A stretch of 64,000 nucleotides of DNA from CAZCCC01 sp964535715. Its GTDB lineage: Bacteria > Patescibacteriota > Patescibacteriia > Buchananbacterales > UBA6539. Of the stretch, positions 8,856 through 18,229 are shown in pieces. The DNA lies in contig CAZHUO010000002.1 in assembly GCA_964535715.1 (NCBI GenBank), forward strand, positions 42,822 to 106,821, in the 5' to 3' direction. The translations under genes were made by a program, and so were the position numbers. Positions within the stretch are counted from its first letter, which is position 1. Each line of letters starts with the position of its first letter. The notes beneath the pieces are model-generated. The model ran no database searches. It had not been told where the DNA came from and saw only the letters and a program-made list of their open reading frames with translations.

Positions 8856-11711
8856 ATGTTTTTTAAATTATATTATCGCATAATAAAATCAAAAAGGATA
8901 AAAATTTTTTCAATTTTTTTGGCCATTTTGATTTTAGCTGGTTTGTTTTTTTTGTCTTTTGCAAAAACCAGCTTTGTATCAGTTGAAAGCCGAGCTGAAT
9001 TTTTGCGCAGCCATCCGACTATACAGAAGCTTCTGCCGCTTTATTGGAAAATCAGGAAAATTGGTGATATTACATATTTTCCGTATGTTTTTAAAAAAAA
9101 TGAATTGCCGACTTATCGACTTGTAATAAAGCCGGAAAACTTAAAGATTTTAAATGATAATCTGCCTGATGAATTCATGTCGGTAATCTATGGCGATAAA
9201 ACCTATGTGCCGGCTAAATTTTATTATCAGGAAAAAGAATATGATGTAAAAGTCCGCTATCGCGGTGATACTGCTATTCATTGGAATGCCCCGAAAAAAT
9301 CTTATCATGTTAAATTTGACAAAGACCAGCCGTTTAACGGTTTTAGGGAGCTTGCTTTTGTTATTGCGGATGATCGAAAATTTGTTTTAGAATATTTTAA
9401 CAATTATCGCGCAGATAAGTTTGGCTTATTTCACCCGCCAAGCTTTTTTGCTAATTTAAATTTAAATGGCAATAAACAAGGCTTGTATTTTGTGATCGAG
9501 GGCTGGTCGCAGGAAATGCTGACTAAATGGGAAGTACCCGATGAAGCCAATCTTTATGGCGATGATAATTTTGGCGTCGTGTGGGACAGCCCTTTTGGCT
9601 GGCGCTTGGTGACAAAAGACAGCCAGGATCGGTTTGCCTTTGATAATTTTTCGGCCATGAACTATTTATTGGATCTATTCAGTAATTCAACCGATGAGGA
9701 ATTTTTTTCTCAAATATTCAATTTGCTGGATGAAGAAAATTTTTATAATTGGCAGATTCAAAATCAACTTATTAATTCGTCGCATCAAAACTTGGGGAAT
9801 ATCCAATTTTATTTTGATGATTCAAGAGGAAAATTTTATATTATTCCCTGGGATGTTATGGGTGATTCGGTCGATACCGATAATTTCACTAACTACGGCC
9901 CGATTGCCAGGCGGATTTTTACCAATCCGGAATTTTTTCACAAAAAAAATCTAATGCTTTATCAGTATGTATCTGATGAAAAAAATCTTGAAGATGATTT
10001 AAAGTTTTATGACCAATCCTATAATAGTATTAAGCCGGCTTTATATAAAGATCGGGAAAAAATTTATACAAACGCTTGGGCTGACAGTATTTACAAAGAA
10101 AACCGGGAAAAAATTATTACGGTTTTTAATCGGCTAAAAGAACATTTAAAATCAGGTTCTATTTTTGCCGAAATTGCCGTTAATGACGATGATAATATAA
10201 AAATTAATTCAGTAAATTTATTAGCTGAAATCAATCTGACCGCTAAAAGCGTGCCGGAATTTTATTTAATCTCGGTTAAGCCGGAGTTAATTGATAATTT
10301 GGCAGAAGCTGACTATCAATTATATTATGATTCTAATTCTAATAATGAATTTGATTTAAAAGACCAGAAGCTAGAAGATCCAAAAAAGGTTATGATTTAT
10401 AGCAGGCAAGCAATCAATCCAGTAAACAGCAGGCTTGAGCCGCAATCGACAAAATATAAGTTTTTTCTAGTCAGCAATAATGTTTCGCCGCAGGAATTTG
10501 CAGGCAAGGTAAAGTCTTTTGAGCTTGAATTGGAAAATGCAATCACCGCCGAAATTCTTGAAAAAGAAAATATTGACCTGAAAATAGTCGGTCGAAATGT
10601 TTTTAAATATTTTTCAGCAATAAATGATATAAGCGGTTTTATAAAAAAATACCCGATTTTTAAAGTCGATGAATCAAGCAAGGAAATATTGCTTGATTCA
10701 GGCTTTTATCAAATCAATCAGACAGTTATTGTTCCAAAAGGCTTTACCTTAAAAATTATGGCGGGCGCTAATTTAATTTTCGGCCCAAAAACTTCATTAG
10801 TCAGCTATAGTCCGGTTTTGGCTTTGGGCACAAAAGAAAAGCCAATTATAATTTCCGGGCAATCTGGCAGCCAACCTTGGGGTGTTTTTGCAGTTTTAGA
10901 CCAGGGTAAACAAGAAAGCAAATTTAGCTACGTCCAATTTTTAGGCGGAAAAGATGATTATATCAACGGCGCATATTTTTCCGGCCAGCTTTCGGTTTAT
11001 TTTTCCGATGTGCTAATTGATAATTGCCAATTTTCCGATGCCAATGCGGATGATTCTTTAAACGTTAAAAAATCAAAAGTTATAATTTCCAACAGCCTGT
11101 TTTTCAACAACAGCGCTGATGCGATAGATTTTGATTTTATTAAAGACGGTGAAATAAACAATAGCCGATTTTTCAATAATGGCAACGATGGAATTGATAT
11201 AAGCGGTTCGGAGGTTTTGCTTAAAGGTAATTATATTGAGAAATCCGGAGATAAGTGCATCAGTATCGGTGAATATTCGCGAGGTTCAAAAATTTATAAT
11301 AATGTTTTAAACGGCTGTAATATCGGCATTGAAGTAAAAGACGGTTCTAATCCTTTTATTATTAATAATGTGATAGTAAATAATAATATTGGTATAAATG
11401 CCTACGTTAAAAAACCGGTCTTTTCCGGAGATCTGATTACGGTTTATAACAGCATCATATGGAATAATAAGGAGCCGATAAAAACCGCAGACAACATGTC
11501 AATTGAAATTTATTCAAGTGATCTTCCCGTCTACTCTGATAAAAATAATAATTTTGATATTGAGCCAATTTTTAGCAATCCGGATGAAAAAGACTTTACA
11601 ATAAATAAGGATAATGTTAAAATGTCATTTATTGATAAAGGCAATTCAGCTATTTTAGAAAGTGTTTTGAATATTAAAATAAAAAAAGCTCCCATTGGTT
11701 TAATCAGATAA
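8856..11711 (+). CDS. CotH-kinase-like protein fused to a parallel beta-helix
   Basis: About 951 aa from the ATG at 8856. One N-terminal transmembrane anchor (about 12-32) suggests an extracytoplasmic body. Residues about 100-430 resemble the spore-coat CotH kinase fold: KVRYRGDTAIHW, KKSYHVKFDK, NGNKQGLYFVIEG, and FYIIPWDVMGDSVD near 328, equivalent to the metal-binding PWD motif. From about 640 to 900, Asn/Ser-rich rungs such as NNSADAIDFD and NDGIDISGS form a right-handed beta-helix with a pectate-lyase/NosD-like look. The VTC and DUF4956 genes follow directly; CotH, VTC and DUF4956 genes commonly cluster. Substrate phosphorylation on the surface is inferred. Confidence 0.75.
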   Translation: MFFKLYYRIIKSKRIKIFSIFLAILILAGLFFLSFAKTSFVSVESRAEFLRSHPTIQKLLPLYWKIRKIGDITYFPYVFKKNELPTYRLVIKPENLKILNDNLPDEFMSVIYGDKTYVPAKFYYQEKEYDVKVRYRGDTAIHWNAPKKSYHVKFDKDQPFNGFRELAFVIADDRKFVLEYFNNYRADKFGLFHPPSFFANLNLNGNKQGLYFVIEGWSQEMLTKWEVPDEANLYGDDNFGVVWDSPFGWRLVTKDSQDRFAFDNFSAMNYLLDLFSNSTDEEFFSQIFNLLDEENFYNWQIQNQLINSSHQNLGNIQFYFDDSRGKFYIIPWDVMGDSVDTDNFTNYGPIARRIFTNPEFFHKKNLMLYQYVSDEKNLEDDLKFYDQSYNSIKPALYKDREKIYTNAWADSIYKENREKIITVFNRLKEHLKSGSIFAEIAVNDDDNIKINSVNLLAEINLTAKSVPEFYLISVKPELIDNLAEADYQLYYDSNSNNEFDLKDQKLEDPKKVMIYSRQAINPVNSRLEPQSTKYKFFLVSNNVSPQEFAGKVKSFELELENAITAEILEKENIDLKIVGRNVFKYFSAINDISGFIKKYPIFKVDESSKEILLDSGFYQINQTVIVPKGFTLKIMAGANLIFGPKTSLVSYSPVLALGTKEKPIIISGQSGSQPWGVFAVLDQGKQESKFSYVQFLGGKDDYINGAYFSGQLSVYFSDVLIDNCQFSDANADDSLNVKKSKVIISNSLFFNNSADAIDFDFIKDGEINNSRFFNNGNDGIDISGSEVLLKGNYIEKSGDKCISIGEYSRGSKIYNNVLNGCNIGIEVKDGSNPFIINNVIVNNNIGINAYVKKPVFSGDLITVYNSIIWNNKEPIKTADNMSIEIYSSDLPVYSDKNNNFDIEPIFSNPDEKDFTINKDNVKMSFIDKGNSAILESVLNIKIKKAPIGLIR

Positions 11712-11714
11712 TTT

Positions 11715-12470
11715 ATGCCGAAATTGAATTTACATTTTCAGAGATTTGAATTTAAATATTATCTGCCGAAAAATAAAGCAGATAAAATAATTCCGGCTTT
11801 TTTGGCTCATATGGAATGGGATCCCTATATTCAGGGAACCGGCCGGGATTTTTATGAAGTAAACAGCCTTTATTTTGACAGTTCTAATTTTGGTTGTTTT
11901 TGGGACAAGGAAAGCGGAATTGCTGACCGAAAAAAATTGAGACTCAGGTTTTATGGTCAGGAAATTAATGATAAAACGCCTGTATTTGTCGAAATAAAGA
12001 GAAAAAAAGATGCTTTGGTAATTAAGGATAGAATCAAACTGGAAGCGGCTGATTGTTTTAATAATGTTTTTGATGAAAAATTACTTGGATTGTTAAGTAA
12101 AGATCAGGAAAATAATTTTTTGCAGGAGTTAGTTTGGTTTAAAAAAAGAAATGTAATGAGGCCAAAGCTTTTTGTATCTTATAATCGCAAAGCATTAATC
12201 AGCAAAATGGATAAAAGATTCAGGGTGACATTTGATTATAATATTAAAACCAAACTTCTTAATGATTTTAAGGATTACAGCTGCAACAATTTAAAAGAAG
12301 TATATCCTAACGGTTTGATTTTGGAGCTTAAATATAATAATATTTTGCCGGCTTGGTTTCAGCAAATCATCCAAAAATATCAGCTTCAGAGAATAGCTTT
12401 TTCCAAATACTGCAATTCATTGAGAAAAGTTGTTCCGAACCTTGATGATAATAATTATTCAATAAATTAA
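11715..12470 (+). CDS. VTC-domain protein (polyphosphate polymerase-like)
   Basis: 251 aa covering one VTC/CYTH-like tunnel domain: RFEFKYYLP near the N-terminus, YFDSSNFGCFWDK, the basic strands RKKLRLRFYG and FVEIKRKKD, and LILELKYNN near the C-terminus. Charged residues pointing into a beta-barrel tunnel bind nucleotide and phosphate chains in yeast Vtc4. There is no SPX or membrane domain here; membrane association may come from the DUF4956 partner 13 bp downstream. Bacterial VTC/DUF4956/CotH sets are known, but their biochemical output is not settled, so polyphosphate synthesis is only the family expectation. Confidence 0.8.
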   Translation: MPKLNLHFQRFEFKYYLPKNKADKIIPAFLAHMEWDPYIQGTGRDFYEVNSLYFDSSNFGCFWDKESGIADRKKLRLRFYGQEINDKTPVFVEIKRKKDALVIKDRIKLEAADCFNNVFDEKLLGLLSKDQENNFLQELVWFKKRNVMRPKLFVSYNRKALISKMDKRFRVTFDYNIKTKLLNDFKDYSCNNLKEVYPNGLILELKYNNILPAWFQQIIQKYQLQRIAFSKYCNSLRKVVPNLDDNNYSIN

Positions 12471-12483
12471 ATTAATAAAAATT

Positions 12484-13170
12484 ATGCCGCAAAATTTGTT
12501 TAACATCACGCCGATTGGCGAGCCTTTAACTTTATTGACAATAATAATCACTATTTTGTTAGCATTTATATTGTCTTTGGCTGTTGCTTGGGTTTATAAA
12601 ATTACCCACAAAGGCCTTTCGTATTCACAATCATTTACTTTTACTTTAATTTTAATCGGCTTATTGCTGTCGGTTATTATGATGGTAATCGGCAACAGCT
12701 TAGCGATTGCATTCGGAGCATTCGGCGCATTTTCTTTGATTCGTTTTCGCACAGCAATAAAAGATACAAAAGACGTGGCCTTCATTTTACTTGCTGTGAC
12801 AATTGGCTTGGCAATGGGGACAAGGAATTTCTTAATTGCCATTATAATTACTGTTTTTACCTTGTTGGTTATTTATATATTGACAAAGATCAATTTTGGC
12901 TCGATAAAAAAGTATGATTATATTTTGAATTTTTCCGCCAATAGTAATATTTTTTCTAATGAAAAAATGCGCAAGCTTTTTAGCGAATTTTTTAAATATG
13001 ATAATTTGTTAAATGTTGTTTCCAAAGAAAATGGCAGGATTCTAGATTATACTTTTAATATTAAATTCATTAAATCCGAAGAATTGGAAGCGTTTATCAA
13101 GAAATTCAGTCAGCTTGAGGGAGTTACCAATATTGACATTATCAGTGCAAAAAACGACATCGAATATTAA
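12484..13170 (+). CDS. DUF4956 integral membrane protein
   Basis: 228 aa. About four transmembrane helices (roughly 15-40, 55-80, 95-112, 115-135) enclose the signature GAFGAFSLIRFRTAIKDTKD, followed by a cytoplasmic alpha/beta domain (about 140-228). This is the usual DUF4956 architecture. It is the third gene of the CotH-VTC-DUF4956 group and ends at a bidirectional terminator. It could anchor the VTC protein or conduct its product across the membrane; neither has been shown by the sequence. Confidence 0.8.
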   Translation: MPQNLFNITPIGEPLTLLTIIITILLAFILSLAVAWVYKITHKGLSYSQSFTFTLILIGLLLSVIMMVIGNSLAIAFGAFGAFSLIRFRTAIKDTKDVAFILLAVTIGLAMGTRNFLIAIIITVFTLLVIYILTKINFGSIKKYDYILNFSANSNIFSNEKMRKLFSEFFKYDNLLNVVSKENGRILDYTFNIKFIKSEELEAFIKKFSQLEGVTNIDIISAKNDIEY

Positions 13171-13180
13171 ATTCATTAAA

Positions 13181-13208
13181 AAAACACTTTGTGAAAGCAA
13201 AGTGTTTT
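13181..13208. terminator. Bidirectional terminator between convergent genes
   Basis: A perfect 11-bp stem, AAAACACTTTG (13181-13191) with CAAAGTGTTTT (13198-13208), has a 6-nt loop TGAAAG. A/T tracts on both sides serve the DUF4956 gene on the plus strand and the glycosyltransferase on the minus strand. Confidence 0.9.
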
Positions 13209-13236
13209 TATATTGGTTGTAATTATTTGTAAACTC

Positions 13237-14358
13237 TTATTCGCTATAAATTTTTTTTGTTCTTTCAACCATTTTTTCTAAGCTAAAATAATTTTCTACA
13301 TCAATTTTTGCTTGCCTGCCAATTTTTACTGCTAAAACATTATCTTTTAGCAGGCGAGTGATTTTTGTTGCCAAATCAGACGGGCTGAATGGTTCAACCA
13401 GCAAGCCGTTGGTTTCGTTTTTTAACATTTCCGGAATTCCGCCTACTTTTGTGGCAACAATTGGCAAGCCGGCGCGCATCGCTTCCAAAATGGCATATGG
13501 AAAGCCTTCTTTTATTGAAGGCAAAACGAAAATGTCAAAGGCGTTAAGGTATTTTTTTGCATCCAGTACTTTTGACAAAAAAAAGTTATTTTGCAAATTA
13601 AGACCTCTAATTTTCAATTTTAATTCCTTTTCCAGCTGGCCAAAGCCGATTAATCTGAAAATTATATCAGGAAATTGTTTTGTAATTTCTTTGGCTGCAG
13701 AAATTAAATATGTTAAGCCTTTAGTTTCATAAAAGTTTGCAATAGTTCCAATAACAATTTTATCTGGTGGTAAATCAAGTTTTTGCCTGGCAATTACTTT
13801 ATTTAGAAAATCTATCGGTTCAATGCCGTTATTTATCGTAATAAGCTTATTTTCAGGGGCAATTTTATTTTTTATTCCGGCTTGCCGGTCAAATTCCGAA
13901 ACGCAAATCAGCTTGTCTTTGTATCTGGCGGAAAATTTTTCGGCAAAAGTGTAAATATTTTTTTGCAAGTTGCTCATTGGTTCGTTGAAAACAAAGCCGT
14001 GGACCGTATAGATAATTTTTTTTACTTTAGCATGCTTTCCGGCTATTGCTCCAATTACTCCGGCTTTGCTGCTGTTGAGGTGTAAAACATCGGGTTTTAA
14101 TTCATTAATCAATTTTTTTATTTCAAAATATGCCTTTATGTCTTCAAGCGGACTGATTTCTCGAATTAAATGTTTTAATTTATAATTTTTTATGCCATGT
14201 TTGTTCAGTTTACTATAGAGTTCCTCATTTCCGCCGGCCGCTACCATTACTTCATATTTTTCTTGTGGCAAATTTGTCGCTAAATCAAAAATATAGTGCT
14301 GAGCTCCGCCCCATTCCGATTGAGTAACAATATATAAAATTTTGCTGATTTTAGCCAT
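13237..14358 (-). CDS. GT4-family glycosyltransferase
   Basis: 373 aa with two Rossmann-like domains (GT-B). The N-terminal donor/acceptor groove has SEWGGAQHYIFDLA, typical of the GGAxxH class. The C-terminal domain has the EX7E motif EGFPYAILE followed by GIPEML and NGLLVEP. This is a retaining enzyme that would use a nucleotide sugar on the cytoplasmic face; donor and acceptor cannot be read from sequence. It is the only minus-strand gene in this part of the glycan block and diverges from the dehydrogenase gene. A 5 x 7 bp tandem repeat lies 15 bp upstream of its start. Confidence 0.85.
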   Translation of the reverse strand: MAKISKILYIVTQSEWGGAQHYIFDLATNLPQEKYEVMVAAGGNEELYSKLNKHGIKNYKLKHLIREISPLEDIKAYFEIKKLINELKPDVLHLNSSKAGVIGAIAGKHAKVKKIIYTVHGFVFNEPMSNLQKNIYTFAEKFSARYKDKLICVSEFDRQAGIKNKIAPENKLITINNGIEPIDFLNKVIARQKLDLPPDKIVIGTIANFYETKGLTYLISAAKEITKQFPDIIFRLIGFGQLEKELKLKIRGLNLQNNFFLSKVLDAKKYLNAFDIFVLPSIKEGFPYAILEAMRAGLPIVATKVGGIPEMLKNETNGLLVEPFSPSDLATKITRLLKDNVLAVKIGRQAKIDVENYFSLEKMVERTKKIYSE

Positions 14359-14372
14359 TTTTTTAGAGTAAA

Positions 14373-14407
14373 GTTAACTGTTAACTGTTAAATGTTAACT
14401 GTTGAAT
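14373..14407. repeat. Five-unit heptamer tandem repeat
   Basis: The units are GTTAACT, GTTAACT, GTTAAAT, GTTAACT and GTTGAAT. The tract lies in the divergent intergenic region between the minus-strand glycosyltransferase and the nucleotide-sugar dehydrogenase, next to AT-rich promoter-like sequence (TATAAT at 14449-14454). Confidence 0.85.
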
Positions 14408-14500
14408 TAGTGTTGACCAAAAGTTTAATTTATATAATAATGATAAGGTATAATTGTTTAATAATCAAGCTTAATTTTTACTAAATTTACTTAATTTAGC

Positions 14501-14521
14501 AAAACCCTTTTTGGGGGTTTT
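14501..14521 (+). terminator. Terminator-like hairpin upstream of the dehydrogenase gene
   Basis: AAAACCC (14501-14507) pairs with GGGTTTT (14515-14521). The hairpin is followed by ATTAAATTTT and sits 22 bp before the ATG at 14544, downstream of TATAAT at 14449-14454. It could be an attenuator or a relic terminator. The stem is short. Confidence 0.4.
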
Positions 14522-14543
14522 ATTAAATTTTATAATTCAAACT

Positions 14544-15794
14544 ATGGAAACAAAAATTTGTGTTGTAGGGCTTGGATATGTTGGCTTGCCTTTGGCCTGC
14601 CTTTTTTCAAAAGAATATAAAGTCTATGGTTTTGATGTTAATCAAAAAAAGATTGATGAATTAAAAAATGGCTTTGACCGAACCAATGAAGTTGAAAATC
14701 TGAAAAATTACAAGCTGGAATATTCAAGCGATCCGTCAATAATCAAGAAGGCTAACTTTATTATTGTTGCTGTGCCAACACCGATTTTGTACGATAAGCG
14801 GCCGGATTTAAGCTTAGTTATCAGCGCCTCAGAGATTGTCGGCAAAAATTTGCAGCCTGGCTCAATCGTGGTTTATGAAAGTACGGTCTATCCTGGTTGT
14901 ACTGAAGAAAAATGTTTGCCAATTTTGGAAATGGAGTCAGGGCTAGTCTTGGGTAACGGTTTTAAAATAGGTTATTCGCCGGAACGGGTTAATCCCGGCG
15001 ATAAAATTCATACGATTGATAAGATTTTCAAAATTGTTTCTGGAAGCGACAAAGAAGCTTTGGAAAAAATCGCTGAAGTCTATGGATCAATTACAAAAAT
15101 TCATAAAGCTCAAAGCATCAAAGTCGCAGAAGCAGCTAAAGTGATTGAAAATGTCCAGCGCGATTTGAATATAGCTTTGATGAATGAGCTGGCTTTAATT
15201 TTTGATCGTTTGGGAATCAACACCCGCGAAGTAATAGAAGCGGCCGGTACGAAATGGAATTTTCATAAATACTATCCGGGATTAGTTGGCGGACATTGCA
15301 TCGGTGTTGATCCGTATTATCTGACTTACAAGGCGATGCAAGTCGGTTATAATCCGCAGGTAATTTTGGCCGGTCGGGGTATTAATGAATTTATGACAGA
15401 ATTTGTTGCTTCAAAATTAGTAGATTGCCGAAAAATTTTGGTAATGGGCTTAACCTTTAAAGAAAATGTGACGGATGTCAGAAACAGCAAAGCCAATGAT
15501 CTGATAAGTAAACTGCGGGGCCAGGGCTCGGAAGTTTACGGATATGATCCGTTGCTGGAAAATTTTAAAGATGCCTTGTCCCGATTTGGCTATACTTTGA
15601 TTGAAGATTTTCCTCCTGATAAAAAATTTGATGCAATTATATTGTTTAGCCCTCATGATATTTTCAAATCGAAAAAATATTCACTTGATAATCTAAAAAA
15701 TATTTGTAATGAAAATCCAATTTTATTTGATATGAAAGGTTTTTATAATAAAATTGATGCGGAAAATTCCGGTTTTAAATATTTAACGCTCTAA
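14544..15794 (+). CDS. Nucleotide-sugar dehydrogenase (UDP-HexNAc 6-dehydrogenase type, TviB/WbpO-like)
   Basis: About 416 aa from the ATG at 14544. The NAD-binding GLGYVGLPLA lies at the N-terminus, SPERVNPGD in the middle, and GGHCIGVDPYYLT carries the catalytic cysteine. The C-terminal UDP-binding domain has MGLTFKENVTDVRNSK. This family oxidises C6 of UDP-GlcNAc/GalNAc/ManNAc (or UDP-Glc) to the uronate using two NAD+. The GHCIGVDPYYLT form favours the HexNAc subfamily over UDP-glucose enzymes (inference). An in-frame GTG at 14511 falls in the upstream hairpin and is unlikely to be the start. The product could be amidated by the AsnB-like protein in the same block. Confidence 0.88.
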   Translation: METKICVVGLGYVGLPLACLFSKEYKVYGFDVNQKKIDELKNGFDRTNEVENLKNYKLEYSSDPSIIKKANFIIVAVPTPILYDKRPDLSLVISASEIVGKNLQPGSIVVYESTVYPGCTEEKCLPILEMESGLVLGNGFKIGYSPERVNPGDKIHTIDKIFKIVSGSDKEALEKIAEVYGSITKIHKAQSIKVAEAAKVIENVQRDLNIALMNELALIFDRLGINTREVIEAAGTKWNFHKYYPGLVGGHCIGVDPYYLTYKAMQVGYNPQVILAGRGINEFMTEFVASKLVDCRKILVMGLTFKENVTDVRNSKANDLISKLRGQGSEVYGYDPLLENFKDALSRFGYTLIEDFPPDKKFDAIILFSPHDIFKSKKYSLDNLKNICNENPILFDMKGFYNKIDAENSGFKYLTL

Positions 15795-15798
15795 TTTG

Positions 15799-16917
15799 AT
15801 GAAAGTATTGATAATTTCATTAGCTTACCCGCCGTTTGTCGGCGGTGCTGAGCTGGCAGTAAAAGAAATCACCGATAGGATTTCCAGTTTAAGTTTTGAC
15901 ATGATTACAGCAAACCTAGATGGAAGACAAAAAGAGTCTGAAAAAATCGGCAACATAAATATATATCGAGTAGGCAAGGGTGTAGTTTCAAAATATTTGT
16001 TTCCATTTATCGGCTTTAAAAAAGCTGAAGAATTACATAAAAAAAATAAATACGATGTTGTTTGGGCAATTATGGCAAATCAGGCCGGTTTAGCGGCTTT
16101 AAAATTTAAAAAGAAATTTCCCAATGTCAAATACATTCTGACTTTGCAGGAAGGGGATTCACTTTTAAGAATTTGGTCTCGAACTTGGTTTATGCGCTCT
16201 CGTTATAAAAAAATTTATCTGAAAGCTGATTTAATCCAGGCAATAAGCAATTTTTTGGCCAATCGGGCGAAAAAATACGGCTATAAGGGAAAAATGGAAA
16301 TTGTGCCAAACGGCGTTGACCTTTCCAGTTTTAGCAGGGAATTTGATTTGCAGGAGTTGCTAGATTTTAAAAAAAGTTTGGGTTTGGCTAAAGAAGATAA
16401 AGTTGTAACCACTATATCTCGTTTAGTCCATAAAAACGGAATAGATACTTTGATAAAATCAGCCAGAAATTTATCGGTAAAAGTTTTGATTATCGGATCA
16501 GGCAAGCTTGAAAACAGGCTTAAGTCATTGGCCCAGGAAACAGGGGTTAGGGATAAAGTTTTGTTTTTGGGCTATATTTCTTCTGAAAAGCTCTCAAAAT
16601 ATTTAAAAATTTCAGATGTGTTTGTTCGGACTTCCCGTTCTGAAGGCCTGGGCTCGGCGTTTTTAGAGGCAATGGCCGCGGAAGTTCCGGTAATTGGCAC
16701 ATGCGTCGGTGGTATTCCTGATTTTTTAAAGCCCGAAGAAACAGGCTTATTTTGCGAGGTCGGAAATCCGACTGACTTGGCAAGTAAAATTTCTGTTTTA
16801 CTTTCAAACGAGGAATTAAAAAATAAGTTGGTAAAAAACAGCAAAAAGCTAGTTTTGGAAAATTATGACTGGCAGGCAATTTCCCAAAAAATGGAAAGCG
16901 TTTTTAAATCATTATGA
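15799..16917 (+). CDS. GT4-family glycosyltransferase
   Basis: About 372 aa. It begins KVLIISLAYPPFVGGAELAV, the usual N-terminal GT-B glycine-rich loop. The C-terminal domain carries TTISRLVHKNG and the EX7E motif EGLGSAFLE, then CVGGIPDFL and ETGLFCEV. The start is taken at the ATG at 15799, four bases after the dehydrogenase stop; an in-frame TTG directly precedes it. It lies in a run of similar transferases and is presumably one of the enzymes that build the lipid-linked repeat unit. Donor unknown. Confidence 0.85.
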   Translation: MKVLIISLAYPPFVGGAELAVKEITDRISSLSFDMITANLDGRQKESEKIGNINIYRVGKGVVSKYLFPFIGFKKAEELHKKNKYDVVWAIMANQAGLAALKFKKKFPNVKYILTLQEGDSLLRIWSRTWFMRSRYKKIYLKADLIQAISNFLANRAKKYGYKGKMEIVPNGVDLSSFSREFDLQELLDFKKSLGLAKEDKVVTTISRLVHKNGIDTLIKSARNLSVKVLIIGSGKLENRLKSLAQETGVRDKVLFLGYISSEKLSKYLKISDVFVRTSRSEGLGSAFLEAMAAEVPVIGTCVGGIPDFLKPEETGLFCEVGNPTDLASKISVLLSNEELKNKLVKNSKKLVLENYDWQAISQKMESVFKSL

Positions 16918-16938
16918 ATCCCGTCAGAAGTCGCGGTT

Positions 16939-17052
16939 ATGTTAATTACAAAAACTATCAAAATGTTTAATAAACTTATAAATAATTTAATTTGGCCAAG
17001 CGGTATTGATTTATTTTCTTTAGAGATAAGACAGGCCGCCACCTACTTTTAA
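16939..17052 (+). CDS. Possible 37-aa peptide or gene remnant
   Basis: An ATG-to-TAA frame of 37 codons fills most of the 139-bp space between two glycosyltransferase genes and stops 4 bp before the next ATG. The peptide (starting MLITKTIKMFNKL, ending LEIRQAATYF) has no recognised motif, and there is no Shine-Dalgarno sequence. It could be a chance frame or the remains of a lost gene. Confidence 0.2.
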   Translation: MLITKTIKMFNKLINNLIWPSGIDLFSLEIRQAATYF

Positions 17053-17056
17053 CGGG

Positions 17057-18229
17057 ATGAAATTATTAATTGCCACAGGCATCTACCCGCCTGATATTGG
17101 CGGTCCGGCGACAATTTTAAAAGCTTTGGCTGACTCTTTAATCGGTTTGGGTATTAGCGTGAAAATAATTACTTACTCAGAGAAAACAGAAGTTGTTAAA
17201 GATAATGAGATTAAAATTTATAAAATAAACAAGAAAAGATTTTTTCTAAGGCGTTATTTTAGATATTTATATAGATTCTCAAAACTAGCCAAGTGGGCAG
17301 ATCTAGTTTATGTAACGGATACTTATAGTGTTGGTTATTTTGCTTATTTGTTAAAAAAATTTTTAAATATAAAATATATTGTTCGCTTTGCCGGCGATAG
17401 CGCCTGGGAAATGTCTGTAGCAAACGGCTGGACTAACGATTATATCGTTGATTTTCAAAAGAAAATTTATAGCAAAAAAATTGAAAAATTAAAAAATCGT
17501 CGAAAGAAAATTTTGTTAAATGCCAACAAAGTAATTGCGGTTAGCAATTTTTTAGCCGATATTGCTGAAGCAATCGGTGTTGCCAAAGATAAAATAGAAG
17601 TTATATATAATTCAATTGACTTTTTGGAAGATCCAATAAATTTAGTCCGAAAAACAGAAAATATTAAATTTAAGTATGGCAGAAATGCAAAAATAATCGT
17701 TACTGCTTGCCGACTCACCCCTTGGAAGGGAGTGGCCGGAATTATAAAAATTTTGCCGGAATTAAAAAATAGAATTGGCAACGTAAATTTGCTTGTTTTA
17801 GGAGACGGACAAGAATTGGAAAATTTGAAAAGTTCGGCATTTAATTCTGGAGTTAAAGACGAAGTTATTTTTCTCGGTAAAATTAAACATCAAGATATTA
17901 TTAGTTATTTTAAAGCCGCCGATTTATTTATTCTCAATACAAACTATGAAGGTTTATCCCATACTATATTGGAAGCAATGAAATCCGAAGTGCCAATCAT
18001 TACAACCAATATTGGCGGTAATCCGGAGGTAATTACCGACGGCAAAGAAGGTATGTTGATTAATTATGATGATCAGAAAGGCATGTTTGATTCAGCAGTA
18101 AAAATTTTATCCGATAAACAGTTTAGTGAAAGTTTAACTAATCAAGCGAAAGAAAAGTTGAAAGTTTTTAATTGGAAAGATGGCATGGAAAAAACACTAG
18201 AATTATTAAAAAAAGTCAGCAATGAATAA
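17057..18229 (+). CDS. GT4-family glycosyltransferase
   Basis: 390 aa, GT-B fold. The N-terminal loop is GIYPPDIGGPATI; the C-terminal domain has TACRLTPWKGV, the EX7E motif EGLSHTILE and IGGNPEVITDG. IRFAGD..W-type sequence in the N-terminal half (VRFAGDSAWEM) is common in mannosyl- or glucosyl-transferases of exopolysaccharide clusters, but donor assignment is not possible. The last 8 bases overlap the radical SAM gene, so they are coupled. Confidence 0.85.
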   Translation: MKLLIATGIYPPDIGGPATILKALADSLIGLGISVKIITYSEKTEVVKDNEIKIYKINKKRFFLRRYFRYLYRFSKLAKWADLVYVTDTYSVGYFAYLLKKFLNIKYIVRFAGDSAWEMSVANGWTNDYIVDFQKKIYSKKIEKLKNRRKKILLNANKVIAVSNFLADIAEAIGVAKDKIEVIYNSIDFLEDPINLVRKTENIKFKYGRNAKIIVTACRLTPWKGVAGIIKILPELKNRIGNVNLLVLGDGQELENLKSSAFNSGVKDEVIFLGKIKHQDIISYFKAADLFILNTNYEGLSHTILEAMKSEVPIITTNIGGNPEVITDGKEGMLINYDDQKGMFDSAVKILSDKQFSESLTNQAKEKLKVFNWKDGMEKTLELLKKVSNE

